Shown here in pieces: positions 1 through 11,334 of a stretch of DNA of 64,000 bases; positions within the stretch are counted from its first letter, which is position 1, and each line of letters starts with the position of its first letter. The DNA is taken from NCBI GenBank assembly GCA_032164295.1, contig JAJHTX010000007.1:124001-188000 (forward strand). Reading direction: 5' to 3'. The position numbers and the translations under genes are program-made. Source of the stretch: Inonotus obliquus (taxonomy: Eukaryota; Basidiomycota; Agaricomycetes; Hymenochaetales; Hymenochaetaceae). The notes under the pieces were generated by a model. It was not told where the DNA came from, did not search any database, and worked only from the letters and a program-made list of their open reading frames with translations.

Positions 1-635
1 TCTTCTCATATCTGAACTGATGAGGTTTGATGACATACACCTAGTCTAGAGTGTATCAGCGGCCAAACAACTTTCTACGGTCGAACTCACAAGGGAAGTG
101 TCGCAGAAAACGATTTCCCTTGCGTGTTTCAATTTAGTCTTACTGAAGTGACCAGTAAATCAGCCTACTTACAAAAGAGTCTGGAAATAGCACCGAAGAT
201 TCCGATGTAGCGGTTCTGGTGTGTTCTTTAGCACCATTTCGGATTTACAAAGGCTAGCACCTGCCATGAAATATATAAAATCGACGGGTCTCCTCGGAAA
301 TTTCTATATCAACAAAACAGTCAGCGTGCACCTCGACCAATGACAGAAGATTAGTAGACAGACCCAGAAGTATCTTGCCTAGATCGTCAGGCAGTCAGAA
401 CTATACGATCCGAAAAAGAGCTGAGAAGAGTTTGATACCTCTTTGTCCAACGTAATTACTTTCGCAGCTGTCAGTATTTTGCTCGCGATTATTGTGTACC
501 ATGCTCACGGGTGTCAGAGACCAGGACACTGAGAAGGGCTACCTCGAAGTATTGATTTATAGTATATTCCCTCACAATGATCGGGAGTAGACTGGGGGGA
601 ATAGGTTCGACATAGGATCTGGTAGCAAGGGCCAT
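1..635 (-). CDS. DUF6533 membrane protein, copy A (5' part, cut by window edge)
   Basis: The first six exons of a DUF6533-family multi-pass membrane protein are visible; the rest lies before base 1. The start is the ATG at 633-635, giving MALATRSYVEP. Exon 1 ends in LLSVLVSD, where the usual family YD has become SD. It is followed by AKVITLDKE, ARYFW, KFPRRPVDFIYFM, NRYIGIFGAISRLF and the 28-nt exon encoding WKSFSATLPL. These match the DUF6533 pattern of membrane helix, YD, T-x-D-x-E, W and NRY. The intron after the YFM exon starts with GC (gcaggt) rather than GT. A TATA-like box lies about 75 bp upstream. No stop is seen in the visible exons. Function is unknown for the family. Confidence 0.75.
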
Positions 636-709
636 CCGTGAAGCAAATATATGCAGTAAGAGTGAGCTCGGGTTGCAGGGACGAAATTTCAGACTATATG
701 ATACACGGT

Positions 710-716
710 TTTTATA
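710..716 (-). promoter_or_regulatory. TATA-like box of DUF6533 copy A
   Basis: On the minus strand this reads TATAAAA, about 75 nt before the ATG. The same box recurs 63-81 nt before the start of copies C, G, H and J, so its position is conserved although the surrounding sequence drifts. Confidence 0.45.
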
Positions 717-1382
717 TGTCACCTGCATTTTGCTTCCATTACATTCGATGGCGGAATCCGACCATGATGGTTTCTACTGCTTCAGATTGGAACGCGTATG
801 GACTCTGGCCATTGTCCAGTCAGCGGTACGAGTCGAGATGGAGAGACGGGTACAATGAGTGCCATCCGGAGACAACAGAGTGACGAGCAAGAATCATCAT
901 TTCGATTGGAGACTTGATGCAGTCAATCAATAATTTCCACCAGAAAATTTGGAATCACCATCGTTGTACTACAAAACATAAGCTGTTTACCACAAGAATC
1001 TGGGAAAGTAAGTTGAGAAGGCACACGTGATGATACAGAACGGCATCACCTCGACTTGCATGAGACGCACAAGAAAATAGCACATTGACTGCAGTAGAAG
1101 GCACTGTTCACCGAGATACGAGCGGAGTGGAATATAGGTCGTTCAACTGCGAGTTCATTTGATCATTTCTCTCATGTTATTGTGACCCATCACGTGTGCA
1201 AAAACACCAACGTCTTCTTCCCATCCCATCAATTTTTTATGAACGCAAGTCTCTTGCGCACTGATGGCATGTAGACATTTGCTCCTGGCATCACATCGAC
1301 TGCAAGTGTAACAGCACTCGATTTCTACATTTCTGCCTCACACCCTTCACAGGTGCTGAAAATTAACATCTTTAGCTTGAAG

Positions 1383-2225
1383 CGAAGTCAGTGGGTCTTC
1401 CAGCTCTTGCAGCCTTTGTGGCCTCACTTTCATTTTGCGCCTCGTCTCGCAGGTGCCGTCCGTGGGTATTACTCGTCCCGTACATGCCTAAAAGTCGAAC
1501 ACTTAGCCATCCCAACTCCCTGAATAAGACTCACGCAGCTCGTATCATTCGGTACGCTATCGCGATTCTCTAACAATCCAATCCATTCATTCCATAGATT
1601 CGGGACCTCGATACACTTGAACGCACGGTGCTCTTCAATGCTGTATTCGCGAACCGCCCACGGTGCGATGATAACGTCGACCCAAGGCAACTCATCACCA
1701 CGAAATATGGCCCTGCGATTCTCTGCAAGCTGCCTCGGTCCATCGTACAAGTCCTGACGTGTTTCGACCTCTTTCTCTCGCTCTTGTGTCTGCGGAAGGC
1801 GGGAGAAGGCTGGGACAATCCGTGTACTGATGCGATCCACCCAGAAATTCACACACACCCGGATGTATGACTCCGCAGGCAGGAGACCTGGATGAGCTAG
1901 TAGGGTAGAGATCACACAGAGGATCAAGGATACGTAGAGGGCCTTTCGACCACCAGGATGAAATCCGTTGTATTGATTTCTGGCCGGCCGAGATGACCAC
2001 AAAGGTGAGTGACAGGGCGACTTTATTGTAGTAATTAACTCCCTTGTGCTGATACGAGATTCATTTCTCTTCTAGTGCGGTCCGTGAATTCTTCACGAAC
2101 GGGTAGAATTCGACACACGATTTCCACTGGCTTGAATACGGGTATGACCCATCCCTGTAGAGGATTTCTCTGTAACTGCGTGGTGGTGAATCAATTTGTC
2201 GTATTGCGGTATTTCGTTTGCTCTT
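1383..2225 (-). pseudogene. GST relic 1
   Basis: A decayed copy of the GST at 52726-53669. From high to low coordinates: a degenerate exon 1, exon 2 with FYPFVKNSRTALEE where the intact gene has FCPFVQRTWIALEE, a long C-terminal-domain exon still open from 2002 to about 1470 (including VDRISTRIVPAF and APWAVREYSIEEH), and a last exon resembling RYLRDEAQ around 1400-1490. The catalytic Cys position is Tyr. The segment between the thioredoxin-fold end and KALYVSLILC is partly deleted, and the usual stop is lost. A truncated protein might still be made, but a working transferase is unlikely. Confidence 0.75.
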
Positions 2226-3131
2226 ATACTAACAACATATATGATGATCTATGAAAAACTTGAACGCCGTCAAACAGGTGACGCAGCTGTCTACCTAGAT
2301 TCCCTCCGAGTTGATGCGCGCGACTGGGTTCACCCGTGGCAGCCTGTGGACTCGTGACGTCGCTCTAGTCCCGAGCTTTCATTCCCGCTCTCCGGCGCAC
2401 GGGAGCTGTCATTACTGTTCGTAGCGACGGCTCACGGACTGACAAGTTACTAGTGGTCCGGGCGCTGCCCAACAGGATTCCAATTCTTTTCGCTCTGCTA
2501 CCACAATTCTTCGTGGTCTCTGGGGAGATCAAGTTACCTAAGCCTCTGACAGCGTCTCGGAGGATGAAGAAAGCCCATATAAGCAAAACTTAGATCGACA
2601 GTGAGACTTGACTCCGAGTCGCAGTGGAAAAATTGAGGTTGAGCTGCAACTCGAATTAGCTTCTCTTGTTGGTCCAGAGCGAGGTTGCTCATTAATGTAA
2701 TTTGCGGTGCCCATTTCATTACATGTGCGGAGTATTGGTGCTGAATCTATCAGATCTTCGCGAACGTTGGAACGAAATCGCGGCAACGGGCAACTGGTAC
2801 TCATCTATCTGTCTCACCCTCCGATGTCACGCCGTACGAGACTTTCTCCCAATACATCCTATGAGGGACGATATTACAACAAAGCTGGATTCAAATTAAA
2901 TAGACAAACCATCTGGACACTAGGGATCCTGCCCAATATTAATGATGACAAAGTGTACATACTAAACACATAAGGGACGATATACGAGACTGAGGCCAAA
3001 AGAAATGCAAAACGGAGATACGAGGATACCGGCGCCTCGATAAATAGATATTAGCAATCAAGCTGGAGGCATCCAACGAGATGCGTGGACGAACAACGGC
3101 TGGGATATCCATATCCAGTGCGCGAACATCG
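2226..3131. other. Spacer between GST relic 1 and DUF6533 copy B
   Basis: No gene is supported. The stretch recurs in diverged form at about 6.3-7.3, 10.3-11.3 and 16.0-16.9 kb, including a GC-rich tract around 2350-2540, and so belongs to the ~4.1 kb repeat unit. ORFs under 90 codons here are not conserved between units. Confidence 0.5.
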
Positions 3132-4904
3132 TCAAGTTTCCGCGCTTCCACCACTCTCCGTCCCACTTTCCCTAAACATTGATCAGATATTCTGCGTATT
3201 AGAGATGCAAATCAAGAACGTACCTTTGGGGATTGGCAGGCGCGGCGAAATCTATCTCGCTCATCGTACTGGATGGACTTCTATAGCTCGTTCCCTCGTT
3301 CTCGCCTCGTTCTCCTGCCTCCTTCAAATCGAATAACATTCGACTCCCGAGGATGCAGAGGACTACAGGTTCCCCAAGATTAGTCAGTACATCTGACAGG
3401 AAGAGGTTCGAAAGCCTCAGTTTGAACTCCAGAACGGCAAACACAGAGCAGGCGATGACACTTTGGGGGACCAATGGCGTCAGGTAGCGGATTTGGAATG
3501 AAATGGCATACGTACAGAGAATAGTACATCACTTGGTCCTGTATGAGAACCTTCACAAGCGTGAATCCCTTGAATCCAAAGGATATCCTCCAATACTCTG
3601 CAGCCTTGTAGAGTGCGAGCACCATGAGAATCATTCCGTACATCAGTGGGATGAGCCTAAATCGGGATGAGTGTTTGTTCAGATTGACCTGTATTGCTCA
3701 CCAGTCGACCATTCCAAGCTGCCACGGAGGAATGCTGTCTCCGCCACAGAATGTCAAAGTTTCGAAACTGCCAACTGCAACTGAAAGCAAGGTAAGATAT
3801 TCTATGCGAGCTAAACGCGGAACATACCGTGCTCCTGTACAACCATGTAGACAATCAATCCTAGTTTAGATGCGGCTTCCAACCCAAGCCTGTTTTCAAG
3901 AAAAGGGACATCGTCCTATCTGTTCGGTGTGAGCATGCGCATCGCAAGCAACTGTATCCCACCTTGCGAGTACAGCGCAAGTACACGAATCATTAGGATG
4001 TCTAATCGGAGTGTGAACACGAGCAAGAGAAATGGACCTAGAAATGCCTACAGTCGATTGAAATGATGGTTATCCAGTCTGGTCACCGGTGAGCCATGAG
4101 TTTCCGAATGTGTAGTGAGTACTCACTAGCAATATCGAGGGTCCATTGTGCAAAGTTACCTGAATCGTGTCATTCTTCTCATATCTGAGCGGATGATATT
4201 TGACGACATACACCTATTCTAGTATTGATCAGAGGTCAAGCAACTTTCAACAATCGAACTTACAAGGGAAGTGATATGGGAAACGATTGCCCTCGCGTGT
4301 TCCAATTTAGTCTTACCACAGTGACCAATAAACCAGCCGACTTGAAATAGAGTCTGGAAATAGCACCGAAGACTCCGGTGTAGCGATTCTGGTATGTCCT
4401 TTAGCACCATTTCGTATCCACAGAGGTTTATACTTGCCATAAAATATACAAAATCGACGGGTCTCCTCGGAAGTTTCTGCAGCTGCACAACAGTCAGTGT
4501 GCACCTCGAACAATGACAGAAGATTGGTAGACGTACCCAAAAGTATCTTTGCCTAGATCGTCAGGAATTCAGCACTATAAAATCCATGAATGAGCTGAGA
4601 AGGGTTTGATACTTCTTTATCCATCGTAATGACTTCCGCTGCTGTCAGTATTAGTTTGCGATTGTTGAGTACCATGCTCACGGTATCATAGACCAGGAAA
4701 ATGAGGATGGCTACGTGGAAGTACTGATCAATAGTATAGTTCCTTACAATGATCAGGACCACACTGGGATCAAGGGGCTCAACATCGGATCTGGTAGGCT
4801 ACCAGATCCGATGTTGAGCCCCTTGCTACCGTATACGACTGTATTCCGTATACGCGCCTACCCGTATACGTACGCTACGGAACCCTGCTGGTAGCAAGAG
4901 CCAT
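3132..4904 (-). pseudogene. DUF6533 membrane protein, copy B (broken)
   Basis: All exons of the family can be found, ending in the last exon ESGTESGGSAET, but at least four lesions are visible. (1) About 97 bp is inserted a few codons after the ATG at 4902-4904 and brings an in-frame TAG. (2) The short ARYFW exon has one extra A (gcaaag for gcaag), shifting the frame. (3) The donor after NRYTGVFGAISRLY reads ttcaagt instead of tgtaagt. (4) The helix exon encoding LFLKT..LEAASKLG lacks one base near 3890. Later exons (MYGMILMVLALYKAAEYW; CSVFAVLEFKLRLSNLF; LGSRMLFDLKEAGERGEN) remain open, so decay is probably recent. Intron 4 has a GC donor. Confidence 0.8.
4771..4894. repeat. Perfect inverted repeat and CGTATACG cluster inserted in copy B
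   Basis: Bases 4771-4797 and 4799-4825 are a perfect 27-bp inverted repeat with a 1-nt spacer. The left arm is the normal coding sequence of exon 1, and the right arm is its reverse complement. The next ~70 bp carries three copies of the 8-bp palindrome cgtatacg before normal exon sequence resumes at 4895. Sister copies lack the ~97 bp. It looks like a fold-back templated insertion made during break repair. Confidence 0.85.
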
Positions 4905-5756
4905 CCGTGAAGCAAATATACAGTGAGAGTGAGTTGTGGTTGCGGGGTCGAGATTTCAGACTTTACTACACGGTATTTGTATGTCACCCTATCATATCTC
5001 CCGTGCTCCGCTGTTTGCTTCCGATAGCGATAGCAAAATCCGAGCATGATGGTGTCTACTGATTCAGACCGGAACAATCACGAACGCTGGCCATTTCCCA
5101 GTTAGCGGATCGAGTCGAGATGAAGAGGCTGATACATCGAGTGCCTCCCGGAGACAACAGAGTGACGAGCAAAAACGATCATTTCGAAATTGTAGGTCAG
5201 GCGACATTGTGGATGAAAACAATCAATAGTTTCCACCAGAAACATTGCCAGTGGAATCACCATTGTTGTACTACAAAACAGAAACTCTTACCACATGAAT
5301 CTGGGGAAATAAGATGAGATGAGATGGCACACGCGATAATACAGAACGACATCACCTCTACTTGCATGAGGCGCTCGACGAATAGCGCATTGTCTGGAGT
5401 ACAAGTCACTGTTCACCGAGATACGAGTGGAGTGGAATATAGCATACCAGGTCGTTCAACTTCAAGTCTCATTCATCGATCCCCCCACGTTACCGTGACC
5501 CATCACGTGTGCAATTGCAGCAATGTGACAAAGTACTTCTTCCATCAATTGTTTATGAACGCAAGTCTCTTGCGCACTGATGGCTCGTCGACATTCATCA
5601 CATCGACTGCAAGTGCAGCACCGCTCAATTTCTATGTTACACGTGCTTGGCGGTATGTCACAGATTTGCCATGCACCCATCACTCGTGCGATTCATTTTC
5701 AAGCTACATTTCTGCCTCACACCTTCACCAGTGCTACAAATTTACCTCTTTAGTTT

Positions 5757-6243
5757 GAAGCGAAGTCAGGAAATGACTCTTCCTGCTCTCGCAGCGTTCG
5801 CGGCCTCACTTTGCGCCTCGACTCGCAGGTAATGTCTGTAGATCTCAGCGTAGTGTCCCTTGTCCTGTACGTTCCATTTAGCCAATCCAACGACGCAATC
5901 GTCCTAACTACCCGTATAACACTCGTGCGGCTCGTTCTATACACACCACTGCGATTCTCCAACAATCCGGCCCATTCATTCAATATGTACGGCACCGCGA
6001 TACTTTGAATCCACAGTGCTCTTCAATGCTGTATCCGCGGACCGCCCACGGTGCGATGACCAAAGTCAACCCATCACCACGAAATATGGCCCTGCGTTTC
6101 TCCGCAAGCTGCCTCGGTCCATCATGCAAGTTCTGACACGTTTCTCTCGCTCTTGTGATTGAACAAAGGCGGAGGATAGAGATACTCAAGGGGCTCGCAG
6201 TGGATCAGGATTCTCACGAGACCCTTTGAATTGATTTCTACCG
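5757..6243 (-). pseudogene. GST relic 2
   Basis: Only the 3' half remains. A short match to the start of exon 3 (EINSKG, around 6230), the C-terminal-domain segment with PRQLAEKRRAIFRGD and IAPWAVRGYSIEEHCGF (about 6000-6140) and the last exon (RDEAQ, about 5800-5830) can be read, in different frames. The thioredoxin-fold half with the catalytic site is absent, and the middle of exon 3 is deleted. Confidence 0.7.
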
Positions 6244-7291
6244 AGGATCGATTTTTCTTTGCTTTTCGACTGATGTCGACGCCTCCATGTCCCTATGCGA
6301 ATACCCGCAAATTGTTACTTGAATGGTATTTAGTCCGTTTTAGAGTGACGTTATAGTACGTTACCACACATTAGTCGTCAGCCACTTATCGCTGGAGAAT
6401 GGAGTTCTGTACGGAGTACGTGGTGCGGGAACTGATAGCCAACGCTACTGATTTATTTGCGGGATGTACACAAGATTTTGCGACCTTGGTGTGGACTCGT
6501 GACGTCGCTCTAGTCACGAGCCTTAATTCTCGCTCTCCGGCGCATGGCAGCTGTCGCTACTCTTTTTCGCTCTGCTACCACAGTTCTTCTTGGTCTCTGG
6601 AGAGATTAAGATACTTGAGCCTCTGACAATGTCACGGAGGATGCGGAGAGCCCATATAATCACAGTGAGAGATGAGTGATTTCAAGATGATTATTCAGGT
6701 TGACTAATTTCTCTCTAATCCGTCTATTTGGGGACTCGTTCGAGTCTCCATATCTAGTCGCGAGAGGCTCGACTCAGATTCGGAGTCGTAAGACTGAGGT
6801 TGAGCCGCAACTCGAGGTAGCTTCTCATGTTGGTCCAAAGCGAAGTAGCTCGACATTGTAGTTTGCGGTGCCCATTGCATGAGGTGTATTGACTATTTGT
6901 GCTGAATTTATCAGAGCATTGCAATTGTCGGAACGAAACCGCGCCAACGGGCAGCTGGTATTCGCCTGTCTGTTCTCACCCATCGATGTCACGCTGTACG
7001 AAAGTTTCTCCCGATACATCCTACGAGACAGTATTACAACAAAGCTGCATTCAAAATAAATAGACAACCCATCCGGACGCTAGGGGTCCTGCCCAATATT
7101 AATGGTGATAAAGTGTAGATACTAAACACACAAGAAACGATATACGAGACTGAGGCCGAAAGAAATGCAAAAGGGAGAAGCGAGAACACCGGGACCTGGA
7201 TAAATAGATATTGGCAGTCAAGCAGGAGGCATCCGACGAGACTCGTGGATAAGCAACGGCTGGGATATCCATATTCCATTGTCGAATGTCG
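6244..7291. other. Spacer between GST relic 2 and DUF6533 copy C
   Basis: Non-coding as far as can be seen. It is the counterpart of 2226-3131 with its own small insertions and deletions. The last ~200 bp before copy C is conserved 3' flank that still reads as the antisense of old 3' UTR. Confidence 0.45.
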
Positions 7292-8975
7292 TTAAGCATT
7301 TTCCACGCTTCCACCACTCTCCGTCCCACTTTCCCTAAATAATGATTAGATATTCTGCATATCAAAGAAGCAAATTGAGAACGTACCTTTGCGGGTTGGC
7401 AGGCTCGGCGAAATCCATCTCGCTTATCGTACTGGATGGACTTCTGTAGTTCGTTCCCTCGTTCTCGCCTCGCTCTCCAGCCTCCTTCAGATTGAACAAC
7501 ATTCGACTCCCGAGAATGCAGAGAAATGAAGGGTTCCCGAGATTATTCAGTACACCTGACAAGAAGACGTTCGAAAACCTCAATTTGAACTCCAGAATGG
7601 CAAACACAGAGCAGGCGATGACGCTTAGTAGTACCTTATTAGATGATGTGCTTGGCAATGAGGAGGGCTGCGCACAGAGCATAGTACATCACTTGATCCT
7701 GTATAAGAACCTTCACAAGCGTGAACCCCTTGAATCCGGAGGACATCCTCCAATACTCTGCCGCCTTATGAAGTGCGAGCACCATGAGAATCATTCCGTA
7801 CATCAGTGGGATCAACCTAGATCGAGATAAGTGCTTGCTCGTGTTACGTGTCCTGGATTGCTCACCAGTCGACCATTCCAAGCTGCCACGGAGGAATGTT
7901 ATCGATACCGCAGAATGTCATATTTGCGATCCCGCCAACTGCAACTGAAAGCAAGGTAAGATACTCTGTTCAATCTAAATGTCATATAACATACAATGTT
8001 CTATTATAGTTCCGTAAATCATCAATCCTAGTTTGGACGCGGCTTCCAACACCAGCAACGTTTTCAAGACAAGGGCCAACATCCTATCTGTTCTGTGTAA
8101 GCATGGCACATGGCAAGCAACTGTATCCCACCTTGCGAGTACAGCGCAAGTACACGAATCATTAGGATGTCTATTCGGAGTGTGAACACGAGCAAGAGAA
8201 ATGGACCTAGAAATGCCTACAGTCGATTGAAATGATGGTTATCCAGTCTAGTCAACGGTGAGCCATGAGTTTCCGAACGTGTAGGGAGTACTCACTAGCG
8301 ATATTGAAGGCCCATTGCGCAAAGTTACCTGAATCGTGTCATTCTTCTCATATCTGAACCGATGAGGTTTGATTACATACACCTAGTCTAGAGTTGATCA
8401 GCGTCAAACAACTTTCTACGGTCGAACTCACAAGGGAAGTGTCGCAGAAAAAATGTTCCCTTGCGTGTTGCAATTTAGTCTTACTGCAGTGACCAATAAA
8501 CCAACCGACTTACAATAGAGATTAGTAATAGCACCGAAGATTCCGATGTAGCGGTTCTAGTATGTTCTTTTCACCATTTCGTATTTACAAAGGCTAATAC
8601 TTGCCATAAAATATACAAATTCGACGGGTCTCCTCGGAAGTTTCTATATCAGCACAACAGTCAGCGTGCCTCACGGGCAATGACAGAAAATTGGTCGACA
8701 TACCCAAAAGTATCTTGCCTAGATCGTCAGACAGTCAGCACTATACAATCCAAAACAGAGACGAGAAGGGTTTGATACCTCTTTATCCATCGTAATGACT
8801 TTCGTGGCTGTCAGTATTTTGTTCGCGATTATTGTGTATCATGCTCACGGGTATCATAGACCAGGACACTGAGAATGGCGACCTGGAAGTATTTAGCTAT
8901 AGTAATTTCCCTCACAATGATCGGGAGTAGACTAGAGGGAATAGGTTCGACATCGGATCTGGTAGCAAGGGCCAT
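7292..8975 (-). CDS. DUF6533 membrane protein, copy C (apparently intact)
   Basis: The start is the ATG at 8973-8975 (MALATRSDVEPIPSSLLP). Exon 1 ends VLVYDT, followed by TKVITMDKE, ARYFW, KLPRRPVEFVYFM, NRYIGIFGAITNLY, WNIFSATLPL, a putative 2-nt exon, CNFAQWAFNIAS, NWITIISID, YILMIRVLALYSQ, DRMLALVLKTLLVLEAASK, the TFCGIDNIPPWQLGMVDW exon, LIPLMYGMILMVLALHKAAE and VIACSVFAILEF. The last exon gives ESGTESGGSVENA and a TAA at 7292-7294. The protein is about 325 aa with roughly seven hydrophobic segments. Intron 4 uses a consensus GC donor (gcaagt). No frameshift or stop was found, so this is a good reference copy for the left array. The role is unknown; plasma-membrane or endomembrane location is inferred from hydrophobicity only. 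Confidence 0.75.
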
Positions 8976-9045
8976 CCGTGACGTGAAGCGGATGTATGTA
9001 GTGAGAGTGAGCTTGGACGAAACTTCACACTATATAGTACATGGC

Positions 9046-9052
9046 TTTTATA
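9046..9052 (-). promoter_or_regulatory. TATA-like box of DUF6533 copy C
   Basis: TATAAAA on the minus strand, about 71 nt upstream of the copy C ATG. The position matches that in copies A and G. Confidence 0.45.
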
Positions 9053-9734
9053 TGTCATTAGCACCTTGCTTCCATTGAGCTTGATGGAGAAATCTGAGCA
9101 TGATGGTTTCTACTGATTCATATAGGAACGCATACGAACTCTGGCCGTTGTCCACTCAGCGGTACGAGTCGAGATGAAGAGGCAGGTACAACGAGAGCCA
9201 CCCGGAGACATCAGAGTGACGATCAAGAACCATCACTTCAAGATCGCAGGCTTGGCGACTTTGTAGATGCAAACAATCAATAGTTTTCACCAGAAAAGTT
9301 GGAATCACCATCGTTGTACTACAAAACAGAAACTCTTTACCACAAGACTCCGGGGAGGTAAGGCGAGATGGCACGTGCGGTGATGCAGGGTGTTACTGTC
9401 TCGACTTGGTTGACCTGCTCAACGAACGTCGTGTGGACTCGAGTAGAAGGCACAGTTCACCGAGATATGAACGCGGTGGCAGCCTGAGCTCTATTCCACG
9501 TTACTGTGACCCATCACGTGGGAAATTACACCAATGTGACAAAGTATGCAACTCACGCCGTCGATACTTGCTTCTGGCATCGCATCGACTGCAAGTATTA
9601 CACCGCTCAATTTCTACATTACAACTTCTAAAAGGTATATCGCAGATTTTCCATGCACCCGTCACTCGTGCGATACATTTTCAAGCTACATTTCCCTCAC
9701 GGATAATGCAAATTTACATCTGACCTTCGAAGCG

Positions 9735-10312
9735 TAGCTAGGGCATGACTCTTCCAGCTCTCGTAGCCTTCGCGGCCTCACTTTTTACCTCGTCTCGCAG
9801 GTACCGTCCATAGATCTCAGCATAGTGGTGTTTGGATTATAATTGCCAAAACGTCAATCGACCTCTCAGCCGTCCTGGACGAGACTCGTACTGCTCGTCT
9901 CAACACGCTTCTCCAGTCTCCAGCAATCCGGCCCATTCATTCCATACGTTCGACACCTCGATAGTCTTGATCACATGGTGCTCTTCAATGTTGTATTCGC
10001 GAACTGCCCACGGTGCATTGGCGACGTCGACCAGAGGCAACTCATCACCACGAAATATGGTCCTGCGTTTCTCTGCAAGCTGCCTCGGTCCATCATGCAA
10101 GTCCTGACGTGTTTCGTCCTCTTTGTCTCGATCTTGTGATTGAATATGGCGGAAGAAAACTGGAACAATCTGTTTGCCGCATAGTGTATCCAGAGGCGCA
10201 CATACTCCCGATTGTACGGGTCCTCGTGGATGGAACGTGGAGGGCTGGATGGATAGAGATACAAGGAGCTCCACAGTGGATCAAGATTCTCACGAGACCC
10301 TGAGGATCGATT
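9735..10312 (-). pseudogene. GST relic 3
   Basis: Exon 3 and exon 4 remnants only. Readable pieces on the minus strand include DLHDGPRQLAEKRRTIFRGD and APWAVREYNIEEHHVIK (9.95-10.1 kb) and a MYLYPSSPPRSIHEDPYNRE-like segment in another frame, matching PTSPPRLLPADPYNRAYV of the intact enzyme. The last exon is seen at about 9755-9800. Frames change between segments and the catalytic exon is missing. Confidence 0.7.
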
Positions 10313-11334
10313 TTTCGACTGATGCCTAAGCGAGTACCCGTGATGTGACGTAGGTTATTCCATCGACGGTGCGTTACTCGAATGGTATTTAGTCCAGATT
10401 AGAATGACATCATTCTACGTTACCACACACAAGTTGATGGCGACTTATGAGACTGCAGTGATGTACGTAGTCCGAGGGGCGGGAACTGGTGGTCAACGAG
10501 ACTGATAGGATACATCACTGGGGAATGAAGCGCTAGCTCCTAAGAGAGCTTTCCCCAGCCCTATTGGAATATTTATGCCGTGCAACCAACGACGTGAGGA
10601 CTTAGAACTGTTCGTCAGCGACACTGATGATATTGCCTTCCTACTCCTTATATTGGGCGGTTGGGATGACCACAAGATTTGGTGATGTCGTGACGTCGCT
10701 CGGGTCCCGAACCTCTGTCAGTCTCTGCTACCACAGTGCTTCTTGGTCTCTGGGGGGATCGAGTTATCTAAGCCTCTGACAGCGTCTCGGAGGATGAAGA
10801 AAGCCCATATAAGTACAGTGAGACTTAACTCGGAATTGCAGTTTGAGCCGCAACCTGAATTTTCTTCTCATGTTGGTCCAGAGCGAAGTTGCTCATTAAT
10901 GTAGTTTGCGGTGCCCGTTTCATTACATGTGTAGAGTATTGGTGCTGAATCTATCAGATCTTCGCGAACGTTGGAACGAGATCCCGGCAACGGGCAGCTC
11001 GCCCTCGTCTATCTGTCTCACCCTCCGATGTCACGCTGTACGAGACTTTCTCCCAATAAATCTATGAGGGACAATACTGCAACAAAGCTGCATTCAAATT
11101 AAATACACAAACCATCTGAATACTAGGGATCCTGCCCAATATTAATGGTGACAAAGCGTATATACTAAACACACAAGGGACGATATACAAGACTGAGGCC
11201 GAAGGAAAGTCAAAAGGGAGAAACGAGGACACTGAGGCCTCAATAAATAGATATTAGCAATCAAGCAGGAGGCATTCGCCGAGACGCATGGACAAACAAC
11301 GTCTGGGATATCCATATCCAGTTGGCGAACGTCG

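Noticed and set aside
1469..2002. 177-codon minus-strand frame as an independent gene
   Set aside because: It is the long exon of a GST relic read through lost splice sites; the catalytic exon is mutated and the normal stop is missing.
4826..4894. cgtatacg cluster as telomeric or tandem satellite repeat
   Set aside because: Only three copies with unequal spacing inside a unique insertion; no array.
7492..7830. 112-codon plus-strand frame recurring at 11535-11873 and 17147-17485
   Set aside because: It is antisense to exons 13-14 of the DUF6533 genes and spans their intron. Its conservation follows from that of the real gene on the other strand.
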